This document shows, one piece after another, positions 13,701 to 24,799 of a stretch of 64,000 bases of DNA. Numbering within the stretch: the first letter of the stretch is position 1; every line of letters begins with the position of its first letter. Both the position numbers and the translations under genes were made by a program. The DNA is from Hymenolepis diminuta. Its lineage: Eukaryota > Platyhelminthes > Cestoda > Cyclophyllidea > Hymenolepididae. The notes below the pieces were generated by a model that saw only the letters and a list, made by a program, of their open reading frames with translations, searched no databases and had not been told where the DNA came from. The stretch covers positions 1,250,890 through 1,314,889 of the forward strand of contig CAADRB010000001.1 in the NCBI GenBank assembly GCA_900708905.1, in the 5' to 3' direction.

Positions 13701-16700
13701 ATTGAAAGCAATGTTCTATGAATAAAAACCCAAAAATATTAAATTCTATATAAATTAAGTTACATTATTATTTATTTTGAATATGTGATATGTGTTTTAA
13801 AGCATGCTGTTGGTTCTTATTGCGTTTTTAGTTGTCGAGAAATTACGACGTTTAGTCTTAAGCCGTTTATGCTTACACAAACTCTTCCATGAACTTGCGC
13901 AATGTATTTCGCGATTATGTTTTGTAGCACGCTAGCTCTGGACCACGGAAGAAGATCAATGATACTTTACTGACAAGAAACTAGCAGTCTACCCACAATT
14001 AACCTTTGAAGTTGGTCAATTACAGCACTGGACGATCTCATGACGTTTGGCCAGACGCATTCGCGCATTTATTTCCATTCTCCCACAATTTATCAATCAG
14101 CTCTACATTAAAGCATCATATGTATTTGTAACCTCTTAGCCTAGGAAGAACAAAGAGATCGCTGAGTATTTTTAAACCAGCGTAAATAGATGCATGCATT
14201 CCTGACGTAAATCGCAGTGTGAAATTCTCTCTTTTCATATATTTGTTCTCAATTCAGTTTATTTTTCTTTCTAGAAAGCCTGCAACTACGATTTCATCAA
14301 CATCTATAGTGGTCCCCAACATAACCAGCAGAAAATCGGCACATTTTGTGGAAACACTCTCCCAGCCCCAATAACATCTCATACAAATGAGTTGAACCTG
14401 GAATTCTACACAGATGGATCTGTTCAACGAACTGGGTTCAAGGCAGTATTCTTTACTGATCTTGACGAATGTGCTGACAATAATGGCGGTTGTCAGCATA
14501 TCTGCCGAAATACAATAGGATCATATTACTGCGAATGTCGACCCGGCTATAAGGTTTATGGCAGATTTAACTGTAAAGAAAGTAAGTGTTATACGGTTCT
14601 ATCGATCCATGAAACCTTCACAGAGGTAATACAAATGGTTTCGCGCACAGAATATACCATTTTTTGGCCAATAATAGCTTTTTGCAAGTGGTAATTTCTA
14701 ACAGACTTAAACAGTTGCTGCAGAGGTTTCGAAAAGACTTTTTTACCCCATTCCTTTAATGGGAGGATAATTCTAGTAATAGATTTGCAGACTTTAGTCA
14801 GTTTTGGCAGCTCGATATTCAGACACTTATGTTTCAAAAATTGTGCGAATGCGAATGTCGCAATGTCTAATTGTAGTCGTAAATAAATATTTAACTGTAC
14901 TTAGAAGAATCTTAATCTGTGTTCTTGTTATTCATTCACATTTTTCGCGATTATCCTATTTCATACCGATAATACTTTTTATCCATTGTTTGATTTCCGT
15001 AAATGATTCACCAGTTTGGTAAGAATGCATTAGTGTTATTTATTACAAAAATTAAACTATCAAAACCTCAGTTTACTTTCTGCATTATTATCATATCGTT
15101 GGGATTTGTTATGATATATTAACTGCTGTGGTACCTATTGCTGATTAAACTCCTTAGGTGGATTGATCTATTCACACCCGGAGTTTTAAAAGATAGTACA
15201 AGATTGATGACGGATGATGAAAGCGAACGGAGCTGAGGATTCTGACCACTGTACTCTTTATTTGCAAAGACCGAAAACTTGAGAATTAGATAAATGGCAG
15301 TGTACATTTGGGAAGATAAAATCGTTACGACGTTGCTTTCAACCTGATTGACAGCTAGCATTTTGAGCACTGGCCTTAAGTGTTATCTGTGTCTGTGAGT
15401 ATGAGTTCCACAAGCACTTGAAGCAATTCCTTCTCGGTTGAAATTTGCCCGATATTTTTCCAGTGATATCCTTAGGGGCTCATAGATGAAACCTCTTTAA
15501 CCTTTATGCTCGAACGGACTCTTGTAGATAACTGGCCTCATGAACTATGTGCAGTAAAATTATCCATTTATGAAAATCGCTTATACCATAAAATATCAAA
15601 AATCAGTTTCCTATACTTTATTTCAGTTGGAATAAGTGCTGGATGTCAACAGGAAATTTCTTCACCCGAAGGTGAAATCCGTACTCCCAATTGGCCCAGC
15701 GAATACCCAGCACGACAGAACTGTCAATGGAAAATCAATGCCACTCCTGGCCATAGGGTCAAAGTTGTGAGTTCTTCAGCCTAATAAAGGTATATGGGAT
15801 AACTACTGAAATGAATTAAGTAGATGATTTCATTTTTGTTTCAGGTATTTGACTCCTTCGAAGTTGAATCGCACCAACAGTGCATGTACGATCGTGTGAT
15901 CGCTTACGATGGATTAACTACAGATTCGCCCCAATTAGGACGTTTTTGCGGTAGTCGAAAACCATTACCAATTATTTCAACTGGAAGTACCCTTTTACTT
16001 ACATTCAATGCTGATGGATCTGTTCAACGTAAAGGTTTTAGGGCACAGCATTCTACCGGTACGCTTTTCCCCTTAAATATTTCATATAATTATGTAAGCA
16101 GACGCAACAATCCTCATTCGATTATTTTTCATTCCAGTCTGCGGTGGCGATCTTAAAGCTGATGTAACTCCTCAGAATCTCTTCTCACATGCTAAATTTG
16201 GAGATCTGGATTATCCAGTCAACCAGCAGTGTTACTGGACTATTCATTCGAACCTCAAAAACTACACTATCCTAATTCGATTCCTATTCTTTGAAGTCGA
16301 AGAGGAAACTCTTTGCACGTAAGTATATCAAGATACGCTTATTATCTTGGAAAAAATTGTATTTTACCCCACTTTTTATATCTGTAGTTACGATTACGTG
16401 AAAATATTTGACGGAACGGATGGCTCGGCACAACGACTGGGGGAGTATTGCGGCCGAAAGGTAACTTCGTTTGATTAATAGAATGATCTGAAAGTAATTC
16501 AACTGATAACTATCTGTTACTTATTGCTACAGCTTCCTCATGATTCCTATGCGGCATCTGGAAGCATGCATATTCAATTCTATACGGATGATACCATTAG
16601 TGGTAAAGGTTTTCATGCACAGTATCAGTTAGTTCCCAACGGCGCTGTAGCTAATCAAAATCAGGTTAATCTTTCCCCAATCGTAAAGCTACCTAATTCG

Positions 16701-17207
16701 CCACCTTCTCATTATCGATCCGAGCAGCCAGCTTATAGGCACCGCAGGCAATCAGCAACCATTTTCCCTTCTAATTCTGCTCCAAAGGCTAAGGCTCCTT
16801 TCCACGGAACTCGATATGTTTCAAGAATTCATCGAGCTTCTCCTTGGATAAGCCAAAAGAGTCTTTATGGAAACTTTCGACGTCAGCCCACCGTCCAACC
16901 CAGCCAAGCGTCAAATCGGGCGTGGAGAGTCCCCTACAGACCCGCACAACCCTCAAATAGACCAGCACGAACTCAAACTCGGATCTATAATCCACATGCA
17001 GGTTGGAGTAGCAGTGACTATCGACGATTACATCCTCAACTGAGACCCGATACTGAATATGGAATTCATGAGGTAGGAGGAGCTACTAGTAGTTACCTTC
17101 CAGCATCTACATTTAACTTCCAACAAAATAATTACCAAGGAAGCAAGCAGAAATGGCCTGGAAACAGTGGTTCGGGTACCTCCTATCGTCGCATTTCTAC
17201 TACCTAA
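1527..17207 (+). CDS. tolloid/BMP1-like: tolloid/BMP1-like metalloprotease, 3' part of gene (12 exons)
   Basis: A secreted astacin-family zinc protease which, in known relatives, processes procollagen and releases BMPs by cutting chordin. Twelve exons join in frame with GT-AG borders and encode about 1043 residues in the family order: astacin C-terminal part, CUB1, CUB2, EGF1, CUB3, EGF2, CUB4, CUB5, then a tail. The Met-turn (SIMHY) is in the first exon; the HExxH zinc site must lie left of the window. Both EGF modules carry the CxNTxGSY hydroxylation signature, and second-half CUB exons carry YDY..RDG-type calcium-site residues. Introns range from 37 bp to 4.5 kb. Oddities are an expanded CUB1 and a long Arg/Pro/Ser-rich tail after CUB5 with an RHRR site. 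Family assignment is secure; orthology within BMP1/TLL is not resolved. Confidence 0.95.
1788..3728 (+). other. tolloid intron, 1.9 kb
   Basis: AT-rich intron between the astacin exon and the CUB1 exon. I see no gene, RNA or clear mobile element in it. Confidence 0.6.
3729..4385 (+). CDS. tolloid/BMP1-like: tolloid exon: CUB1, with insertions
   Basis: Acceptor ttttag ends at 3728 and donor gtaaga starts at 4386. It starts with the [14 protein letters not shown] strand and ends with GFVAEYQG, enclosing CUB1. Between the first strand and the usual C.W.I strand (FCQWRI) there are about 80 extra residues rich in Ser, Asp and Pro. A second short insertion ([10 protein letters not shown] and following) precedes the DYVEVRDG calcium-site strand. 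The reading frame stays open and splices in phase on both sides, so the insertions belong to the gene or to retained unspliced sequence. Confidence 0.9.
4386..4422 (+). other. 37-bp micro-intron
   Basis: Starts gtaaga and ends gattag. Its removal joins EYQG in frame to the next CUB start (AVCGGEI). Very short introns like this are common in flatworms. Confidence 0.85.
4423..4568 (+). CDS. tolloid/BMP1-like: tolloid exon: CUB2 first half
   Basis: Encodes [21 protein letters not shown] and LTFQSFD, the standard first half of a CUB domain. Donor gtaagt follows at 4569. The second half is 4.5 kb away at 9047. Confidence 0.92.
5215..5410 (+). repeat. dispersed repeat, copy 1
   Basis: Shares ordered words with 18560-18740: aagaagtaggtaatgaagtc against aagaagtaggcagtaaagtc, then the tcatga.tcttac words, then aatgttcaaacttaa followed by cccaggttcatgg against cccaggtttatgg. 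Two diverged copies are visible in the window. The family is unknown and no coding capacity is seen. Confidence 0.5.
7730..7850 (+). repeat. SINE-like tRNA-derived segment, copy a
   Basis: Contains TGGTTAACA followed by GTCATCTGTGAAGTC and then ATGGATTTGATT, resembling a tRNA A-box/anticodon-arm/B-box order. The same word order recurs at 8813, 19527 and 25676. Derived by eye; no secondary structure was computed. Confidence 0.35.
8813..9003 (+). repeat. SINE-like tRNA-derived segment, copy b
   Basis: CAGTTGACGAGTTCATC, TCTGAAGTCA and AAGGATTCAATGCCC form a degraded tRNA-like head. The tail word gatgctac..., ending in ctaaatgga, is shared with the copy at 19527-19935. This argues for a real dispersed family instead of a chance tRNA resemblance. 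Confidence 0.4.
9047..9242 (+). CDS. tolloid/BMP1-like: tolloid exon: CUB2 second half
   Basis: Acceptor ttttag ends at 9046. Encodes [34 protein letters not shown] and GFTMKFQK, closely matching the second half of tolloid CUB2, including the calcium-site residues of YDYLEIRDG. Donor gtaaga starts at 9243, phase 1. Confidence 0.94.
9243..10069 (+). other. tolloid intron
   Basis: AT-rich intron of about 0.8 kb between CUB2 and EGF1. Nothing recognisable seen. Confidence 0.6.
10070..10192 (+). CDS. tolloid/BMP1-like: tolloid exon: calcium-binding EGF1
   Basis: A symmetrical phase-1 exon of 123 nt encoding one EGF module: [23 protein letters not shown] and [12 protein letters not shown]. Six cysteines and the CxNTxGSY hydroxylation signature mark it as calcium-binding EGF. 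Acceptor ttacag, donor gtatgt. Confidence 0.94.
10193..11210 (+). other. tolloid intron, 1.0 kb
   Basis: AT-rich intron between EGF1 and CUB3. Nothing recognisable seen. Confidence 0.6.
11211..11371 (+). CDS. tolloid/BMP1-like: tolloid exon: CUB3 first half
   Basis: Acceptor ttgtag, donor gtaagc. Encodes [28 protein letters not shown] and FDLEGKN, the first half of CUB3. NGT and NFT are potential N-glycosylation sites. Confidence 0.94.
11372..14274 (+). other. tolloid intron, 2.9 kb
   Basis: Long intron splitting CUB3. The part from about 11.7 to 12.3 kb is noticeably more GC-rich than its surroundings and may be an old insertion, but I recognise no element, terminal repeat or protein fragment there. 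Confidence 0.5.
14275..14581 (+). CDS. tolloid/BMP1-like: tolloid exon: CUB3 second half plus EGF2
   Basis: Encodes [42 protein letters not shown], then an EGF module: [24 protein letters not shown] and GYKVYG. CUB and EGF share one exon here, whereas EGF1 has its own. Donor gtaagt at 14582. Confidence 0.94.
14582..15626 (+). other. tolloid intron, 1.0 kb
   Basis: AT-rich intron between EGF2 and CUB4. Open frames in it resemble nothing known. Confidence 0.6.
15627..15766 (+). CDS. tolloid/BMP1-like: tolloid exon: CUB4 first half
   Basis: Encodes [32 protein letters not shown] and ATPGHRVKV, matching tolloid CUB4 (the NWP.EYP.R..C.W pattern). Acceptor tttcag, donor gtgagt. A 78-bp intron follows. 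Confidence 0.94.
15845..16058 (+). CDS. tolloid/BMP1-like: tolloid exon: CUB4 second half
   Basis: Encodes [37 protein letters not shown] and [18 protein letters not shown]. This closes CUB4 with the DG..RKGF signature of tolloids. Donor gtacgc; 79-bp intron follows. Confidence 0.94.
16138..16318 (+). CDS. tolloid/BMP1-like: tolloid exon: CUB5 first half
   Basis: Encodes [34 protein letters not shown] and FEVEEETLC, matching tolloid CUB5 (LFSHA.FGD..YP). Donor gtaagt; 69-bp intron follows. Confidence 0.94.
16388..16460 (+). CDS. tolloid/BMP1-like: tolloid exon: CUB5 middle
   Basis: A 73-nt exon encoding [20 protein letters not shown] and CGRK, the calcium-site strand of CUB5. Acceptor ctgtag, donor gtaact; 72-bp intron follows. 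Confidence 0.92.
16533..17207 (+). CDS. tolloid/BMP1-like: tolloid last exon: CUB5 end and basic tail
   Basis: Begins [10 protein letters not shown] and [19 protein letters not shown], finishing CUB5, then runs on for about 190 residues that are rich in Arg, Pro, Ser, Tyr and Gln and match no domain I know. An RHRR site (16737-16748) fits the furin pattern R-x-[KR]-R, and cutting there would release a tail of about 152 residues. Vertebrate BMP1/TLL end shortly after CUB5, so this tail is lineage-specific. Stop taa at 17205-17207. Confidence 0.9.
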   Translation, partial: LPHDSYAASGSMHIQFYTDDTISGKGFHAQYQLVPNGAVANQNQVNLSPIVKLPNSPPSHYRSEQPAYRHRRQSATIFPSNSAPKAKAPFHGTRYVSRIHRASPWISQKSLYGNFRRQPTVQPSQASNRAWRVPYRPAQPSNRPARTQTRIYNPHAGWSSSDYRRLHPQLRPDTEYGIHEVGGATSSYLPASTFNFQQNNYQGSKQKWPGNSGSGTSYRRISTT

Positions 17208-18559
17208 AGAAGATTAGAATTCTCCCTTCTCCTCCTTCCTCCTTCACTGAACTATTAATACATTTTTGCCGCACAATCTCTTTGCAGTTGATTTCCCCAC
17301 TTTACTCTTTCCTTCTCCAAACAAATGTTTTTGCACTCCGCACTCGTTATCTTTGTCTCCATATATATATAACTCGAAAAAACTCTTCAGCACATTATAC
17401 CTCTATTCTACTTTCCTTACCACGAAGGAAAATAACTAAGAAAACAATTGAGAGGAGAGTAATTTAGGATCTCTCGAATTAGTTAAAGTTATTGCTTTCT
17501 AGGAAGTGCTGTTGAACAGATAAATTTAAATTTGTTTAAATCCTCAAACGAACTAATTACGGCATTTTGTAAACTAAGCCACTTGTTCTCTTCAACCTGC
17601 TATGAAAAATTTTCTTTATATCTGTTGAAAATAATGAAAAGAATAATCTCATTAAACAGTATCACGCCTTGCCTATTTGTTAAGAAGGCAACCTATACAA
17701 TCTCCGCTCTCCAATATTGTACTAGCTTCAAGGACGATGAAGTTAAACTTACAAACAAAAAGAACAATGTACGCTAATAGGGCACGCGTCCCCTAAGATA
17801 CCACCTTAAATTTAAATAAGTTATCAACACATAGGTCCCAAATAAGAGGTAAAAATATAGAAAATGAAAACTGTCACTGTTATTATTTGTGGCAATACGA
17901 AGATATTTTGCAAGTTTCAGTAATGGAAAAGCGTCGCAATGAAGGAAGGGGCAAACCGATTCAGATAGGCATGAAATTCGGAGATGGGGAAGCTTAAGTA
18001 GCATTAATTCCCTTACAAAACTAATGTTCGTCCTTACGGGTACCAGGATGCGATGGTTTTTCTAAAATAGGATTTGAATTATGTATATGTATATTGAACA
18101 GCTGGAAATGAATGGGGAGTTTTGCGATCTACAAGCCCATATACCAGCTAAGAAGAAGGAAAACATAAATTCTTGTTGTAGCGAAAACTTCTTTCAGTCC
18201 AACTCGAACTGTGTACAGTATTACGTAATTCATAGTAGTTCATATTTACAATTTAAGGGTTAACCGTTATTTCAATAATAGTTGGAAGGAAAACAGGAAT
18301 ATAACCTTAATTTCTTCAAGGAAAAATATTTAATAACTATTGGTAACAATATTTTCACCTTGACAAATGGAAAAGGAGAAGAGAGTTAGAAGAGGAATTG
18401 GAAACTGCTGAAGGGAAAAGCATTAGTACTGACTGAGCGGGACCCAAGTTGCGAGATGCAAGCGAAATGTGGTTGGCGGAGATGGATCGTCTGGTTTTGC
18501 GTACTTTGTAGGCCACTGTATGATTTTTATGGCGAATAGACCTGCAGGTCTGTGTGTAC
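17208..18559 (+). other. tolloid 3' flank
   Basis: A C/T-rich run (about 17221-17250) follows the stop codon. It probably includes the 3' UTR, but no AATAAA is clear close to the stop. No gene is recognised. Confidence 0.4.
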
Positions 18560-18740
18560 TTCAGAGTCAATAAGAAGTAGGCAGTAAAGTCAGAGCATCA
18601 GGAATCTTACTTTTTAATTATGGAACCATGTGTTGTCCATATTCTCATAAGGATTGTTTATTAATAGTGAAATGACCTAATGTTCAAGTTTAACGATTTT
18701 GCTCCCAGGTTTATGGGTAAGTTGATGTCCACAATATTCC
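18560..18740 (+). repeat. dispersed repeat, copy 2
   Basis: Diverged partner of 5215-5410, sharing several ordered words (see that entry). No terminal repeats or coding capacity identified. Confidence 0.5.
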
Positions 18741-19134
18741 AAGTTTGTTGGCCGACTGATTGAACTTCTTAATTGGTCCTACCACTTTGTTCTTTTCTTT
18801 CTTCTTACAGCGAAGAGGAGGTAGTTGGGATAAGAAACAATTTTTAGCGTAGCAGAACTCAAAACACCAAACTCTAGGCGAATATTAATAAACTGTTGAA
18901 AATAATATTCATTTTAGTACCATGCATAGAACCTTATGTTGAGGCGCTTATAAATAACTGCCTAAATAATTTTTCTTGTTCTGTGAATAATGCGACTAGA
19001 ACATACTTCAAGATGCGTTTGTTAGTGGATATATGAACTTAAAAGAAACAAGTTAACGTTTACAGTTAATAACTGGGTATGAATGATCATAATAACTCTG
19101 ACGTCAGACTGGAGTTAAATTAAGTTATTCGGAT

Positions 19135-19466
19135 TGCTATAGCCAGCAAATGTCTATCAACACCTGACTATTAGAAGTGTTTGACAGGCTATATGATCTC
19201 TACTACAGTATCCACAGACGGTCCCGCTGTGTGTTTGTGTGTTTGCACGTAGATTTCTAAATAGATGTTGATCATCACGCCGAGACACCGACAATGAGAC
19301 ATGACTGACGTCTAACAAAGGAATGTTTTGTATATAAACCTAATTTACTAATTAATAAATTGAGGTGGCTAGTCTGCCACCTACGAACTGATCTGAAGAC
19401 ATGAGTGACTTGACTTACTCCATCTATATGATCGATATGACCCCAATAGATCCTTCACGTTATTAC
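19135..19466 (-). mobile_element. MITE-like element, long form, copy 1
   Basis: In reverse orientation this matches 60141-60471 over almost its whole length. Shared words include gtaataacgt at one end, the gaatag..ggaataa.tcaagtcac word, a ggtttatatacaaaacattc core and gctatagca at the other end. No transposase is encoded, so it is non-autonomous if mobile. Confidence 0.65.
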
Positions 19467-19526
19467 ACGGATATAATGGGAAGGTCCAACAATCCATGCA
19501 AATAGAACAATTTAAGGGTCAAAATG

Positions 19527-19935
19527 GGCACGACAGCTTACGTATTCGTCTGTGAATTCTGAGGTCACGAGTTTGACTATCAGTGAACGTAATGACTAAC
19601 TGAAACATTTGACCAATTATATTTGATTGCCCTACGAATGGAACAGTAAATAGTTTAATTTTATAATTTACGCTATTGATAAAAATGTATTTCAAACATC
19701 AGTGCTCATAATTCGAAAAAATAGCAGTTCTTTTTCGTCATACTTATATCAAAATGATTCTTACCATAACATGACTTGTAAGATGAAATTATTTGGTGTT
19801 CCAATATAATGAACTAAGTCTGTTTGGTAAAAGAGAAGGATGCTAGAATTCGATTTTCTCACTAGGTAAGCCTCACGATGCTACACCCTTGACCAAGTGA
19901 AGTGTTGAAAATACCTTCCTAAATGGACTTCTGAG
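19527..19935 (+). repeat. SINE-like tRNA-derived segment, copy c
   Basis: GCTTACGTATTCGTC, TGTGAATTCTGAGGTCACGA and GTTTGACTATC give the best preserved tRNA-like order of the four copies. The tail carries acgatgctac and ctaaatgga, shared with copy b at 8813-9003. It directly follows a MITE-like copy. Confidence 0.45.
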
Positions 19936-21835
19936 TTACTTAACATTCGGATAGGCAAGGAATAAGAGTCAGTTCAGGATGTGTGCAAACTGGTCTGTGA
20001 TAATTTGGAAGAGTAATGTGAAGTTGAGTCAAGTTGGGCCCTTGTTAATTAAATGAGCAAACAACAAAGGGTTATCATTTGATAGTCAGTTCTGACCAGA
20101 CAAATTGGCTAACAGATGGGTTTTAGCTATTATAAGACCTCAACACTACAATTCAAACATTTATTTGTTGGAAGTGTGGTCTAAATTAGTTTTAATTAAG
20201 AACATCTTATGGGTGAGGGAAATTAATAATGAAAGGACATAGAGATCTATTAGAGAATATAGAAAGATAGATCATAAAGGGTACAAATGTGAAATGAAAC
20301 GACCATGTTGAAACAATGACCACTATTCTCTCAACAAGGAGCGAGAAGAAGAATACCTCTTGGTGTACATGTTTTCCCACTAGTGACTAGTCTACTTCCA
20401 ATTACTCAGTGGCGACGTGCTCGGTGGCCTGCAAATAGGATAGGGATGGTTCTATCTCAATTATATCAAAACCACATGACAGATATGTAAACGAAACAAA
20501 ATATGCACCTGTGCTTACATACTGAACGCAAATGACGTATTGTTGACTGCAGTAATAATAGATAACAGAGTGAAAAATAAGTTGGTGTTCATTGTGCTCT
20601 AATCTTCTTACCTCTTTTCCCGAATATCATGGATTTTCATCGAGAAAACTGATAGGACAAAGAAGTATTTACTAAAATCATGCACAATCACAGCAAATAT
20701 AGTCTATATTCAGTCAACACAAGCAAAATGCTAAGTTACTGAAGGGAGTAAGCATTTGTAGCTGGAGGCAACCCCAATTCGACTTTTAAACATTTTCGGA
20801 GGTGAAAATTTTGCAATCTTCACGAATTTTTGTAAATCATTCTTGCTTACGTGATATTGATTACTGCTCATTTTGAAATTCCTATAAAAACTTTATGCGA
20901 AATTACTGGTGGGTACGATTAATTTGGCTTCCTCTATTCGACCTTCTACCTCTGGGTGAGGGTTTAACCGACTGAGATGTAGTGAGAGGTATCTAATACT
21001 TTTGCATACAACCAGCAGATTTAGGTGGGATAAATTAGTAGCTATTATTTTTGCGCTTCAAAATAAGATAGAAAAAAACATAATTTGGGCCAGGAAGGCA
21101 AGCCCATCTAATTTAATTCGGATTTACAGAAAACATACAAACACCAGGGCTTGAATAATTAAATCAATGTATTTAAAGAAAGAACATCTATACTGGGACG
21201 AGTAAATGTTAAATCCCAAACTCGAAAAAAGGTAAACGGCTACAATTTAAAGTTGATAAAGTCATCATCTGACAGTTAGAACAGAGCGGACAGGGAATTC
21301 AACGCGTACGCTTTTCCCAAAGCGTATAAGCTGACAATGTAAAAATTGAGGTATAGCTTGAACAAACAAAATGACTGAGTCATAAAGGAGCAGAGACAAA
21401 ACATTATTATCCAGTTTAGGTTGCATGACTAGAGATAATAAGTCTATTCTTAAAGACCGTATCAAAAATATGCGTTAGAAAATAAGAAGACAGTTTTCAA
21501 ATCCTAGTACGTCGAAAAAAGAGTTCTGCGAGACTTTTCGATTACATTCTGCTCATTTTCTCATTCTTTTCCATCTTTGAATTTTAATATTCCGTTCCAA
21601 AGATTATATTCATAACAACATTTTCTCTTTATCTCTTTGGGCTGCACTGAATTTGGAATAATTATATGAAAGTACACATTCGGCAGCGCACGAAAATAAG
21701 AAGAGTGGTTGAGTTGCCGATCCCTTCTTCAGACGGCTACTGTATCCGATAAGAAGATTTTGAAGCTAATAAGAATTAGTACTCAATACTACTGCTGTAG
21801 GTAAGAGTAAACTGATAGTTCATAAGCGAGTACCT
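19936..21835. other. intergenic, nothing recognised
   Basis: AT-rich DNA with only short open frames. No gene, RNA or clear element seen on either strand. Confidence 0.5.
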
Positions 21836-21836
21836 T

Positions 21837-22290
21837 TAAGCGCCACCTGGAAATATACTGATGGCGCCAGACTAACCCAAGTTCTTGTAAGCTATAGCTA
21901 TTTTATTATTTTCTTAAAATAAAATGACATTTGCTAATCTATACCCCTTAATAAAAGGTTTTTTTAGTAAAGTTCGGCTTATGAATGCACGTTGAATCCC
22001 ATCGGTATTGCCAGGATGAACTCTGAGGAATGTACTAAGCCCTTTCAGGTTTTTTTCACATTTTGGTTAAAAGTACTTTTTCAGGATACTTTGTCGAGGT
22101 CATGAAAAGCTACACATATTCGCATTCAAGCCATAAGCTCACCACAAGTTCCGCAGCGCTTCAACCGGGCAAATCATTCTGAATTAATCCTCAATATGTC
22201 TATTTTTTAAACTTTCTTACCTGTGTAGCCAAATTTTTTGACTTGCGGTCCAAAAATCTAGTCAGGAAATAAATTTGACAAGGTGACTTA
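21837..22290. repeat. diverged repeat unit A
   Basis: First of four related segments (A-D) between 21.8 and 26.1 kb. Shared ordered words include the gatggc...aatccaag...gcaatt type core, gatacttt..aggtcatg.aaa, cacaagttcc.cag.gc and a terminal cttacctg..agccaaat block. The repeats are old and strongly diverged; the order of words is conserved. Confidence 0.5.
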
Positions 22291-23584
22291 TTAATAATAC
22301 TTACAATCAACAAGAATAGAGAGTTGAAGTGGCGGGATTTGGACGAGAAGAGTCGCATTAAAGAGAACGGTCATATGCGTCTAGGAATCGAGAATGGAAA
22401 ATGTGGGGAATGCACTTCAAATTTGCAGTTAAAATTTAGGCTCATGGACTTCAATAACTTTTGGATTTGGTTAAAGTTAATCACTTTTGTGCGCCAATGA
22501 TGCTGCGCTTAATGTTCTCGTTACGAGATCAGGAGTAACGTATTTGGAATCCATGGGTGCATTGATTCTAACTGATTAACTTCGGCTATCGGAAAATACA
22601 ATTTCATAACACTCAAAATAATTCTAACTTTTATCGAGATAAAATAACAATAATAGGAATTGTTTAACGATAGATTTTGGCGTCATAATACAAAGAATTC
22701 TTGAAATTACGCCAGATTGGACATCTGGGAAGCTTTGAGGCACTTTTATGTCTCCTTCTCATTTCCTCGTTTCATTTTCATTTTCTTGATTTCTCTCTTC
22801 ATGAAAGGACCCTACAGTACTGTATCGAAGTTCTCAAAGATGAAAAATTTTGGCATTCAAGCAAGCAGTGCCACTGTTACCAAATCCGGAAAAATGTGTT
22901 TGAAATAATCATCAAAGTGTCTATTAACCTGACAGTCTTTCCAACAGTGCCAAGTATCACGATTTGGCACTCGCAAAATTGCTATGAGAGACCCATCTAT
23001 CAAACTTCTACCTATAATTACAGTGGATTCGACTTTTATTCAATTAAAATAAGCATTAAGAATAATCTACTAATTAGAAGTAACACTTAGAAAAGCATGA
23101 ACTAATCCGAGTTCAGGTTACCTTTACGATATACTAAAGGCAGAATAAATTCCAGCTTAAAACGAGAATTATCATATTAAGTAGAAGCGTAGATGAAAAA
23201 AAGTATCTGTTGAAATAACATCAGCACAGAGTTATATGAATCAAAAAATTTAGGGGAAAAAACTGCCGAAATTGATTAAAATCGATCAAATGTCAAATAG
23301 GACAGAGCGAATATGGATCAACAAGTGCTTCTTGGTCCCTAAGACTACAAGAAGATACCCGCCTTTCGCTAAGCATAAAACCAAGATTTAAGTGTTCGAT
23401 GAAGGAATATTGTACATAGTGTAAAGGAATTGCGGATTGGAAGGGCAGCGAAGTAAGCATTTAAAAAAATAGCGTGAAAACTAAGACGCGTGTAACAGAC
23501 AGAATATCTGGCTCGTAAAGAAGCGGGAGCAGCACTTTTTAGATCGCATGGATGTATACGAGGAGCCAAAACCGATGATTCATT

Positions 23585-24020
23585 TGCGGATGATATTGAG
23601 TGCCATAGGGAAATATGCAGATGGCGTTTGGCCAATCCAAGCTCTTGGAATGTGCAATTTCTAGAAAGTAGCAAAAATTTACGTTTATAAACAAAATAAT
23701 TACTGCAATTTTATGCGCCTTGATTGAAGGCACTTAACAATAGATTTCAGTATTTAAATCCAAATCCTGTAATTAATACTAACGTGAACCTCGAAGAACT
23801 ATTGAAGCCCGATTATGTCAATTTTTCAAATTCTCAGTCAAGTACATTGATTTTAATTGGATGAAAAGGCCTGTGTGGCACTTAAGCGAAGTCACGACTG
23901 TCAACATATTGTGGCGTTCAACCGGATCAAATTCATTTCGAATTAGTCATCTAGTGTCTATTATTCTGACGATCTTACCCGCTTAGCCAAATATCAGAAT
24001 TTTCAATCACGAAAAATTTA
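23585..24020. repeat. diverged repeat unit B
   Basis: Shares with unit A the gatggcg...ccaatccaagctctt core and gttcaaccggatcaaattcat near its end, and with unit C the tcagtcaagta.(c)ttgatttt segment. It ends with an agccaaatatc..aattttcaatc block. Confidence 0.5.
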
Positions 24021-24799
24021 TAAGAAATATTAACATTTATGATAAACGTAAAGTAAGAGTCAATTGGTCTTTATTCAAGCATAGTAAGTGGAACTAATAA
24101 CTTACTGATGAGATATACTCCTTGCAACAGCCGGTAAGGATGATCTGATTTGAAAGTTTTCGAAACAATCTTCGCTACAAAAAAGAATGAAGGAAATGAA
24201 AAAAATCGGGTCAAAAATCGTCGAAAAAAGGAATAAACGCACAAAGGAGAGATAGAAATTGAAAAAGTGTGGAATGTAATTCAAAAGTTAAATAAGCTCT
24301 TAGAAAAATGGGCTTTTATAAACATCCGTTTTGAATCAAATCAATTATAAGGAAAATTTTTAAAGAGAGGAAATTAATAGAGAATTTTCCTAATCATTCG
24401 CTCTAGGGAAAAAATCAGTAAGATGTCGAATTTTGGTAAAATTTCCCACTCACCATTAAGATGGAGTTGATAAATTATTCAAATTGCCCGTATTTGTTTA
24501 GTCACGGTGTCAAATGTAATAAGATGACAGACTTTCCTAGATCTGGAAAACAAGCTTTGAATGTACATTAGCGATAGGAGTAGGAGTGAGTAAGTAAGAG
24601 AGAAATAATTAAGTTTTGAAGACCATGACATATACCGTGTGTAAACATTGGTATGTGTAAATGGGCAGCCGGGCTCAATCATAACGAAGCAGTGGAGAAT
24701 AAATGCCACTTTATCTAATTCCGATAAAATAACAATTTTTATTATAGGCCTCAAGATAGAAGATGGTTATTAATATATTTTGGCATCTGAATACACCAG

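Noticed and set aside
22701..23090. 129-codon plus-strand open frame with hydrophobic start
   Set aside because: TTG start, composition of AT-rich chance frames, no domain, lies between repeat units A and B.
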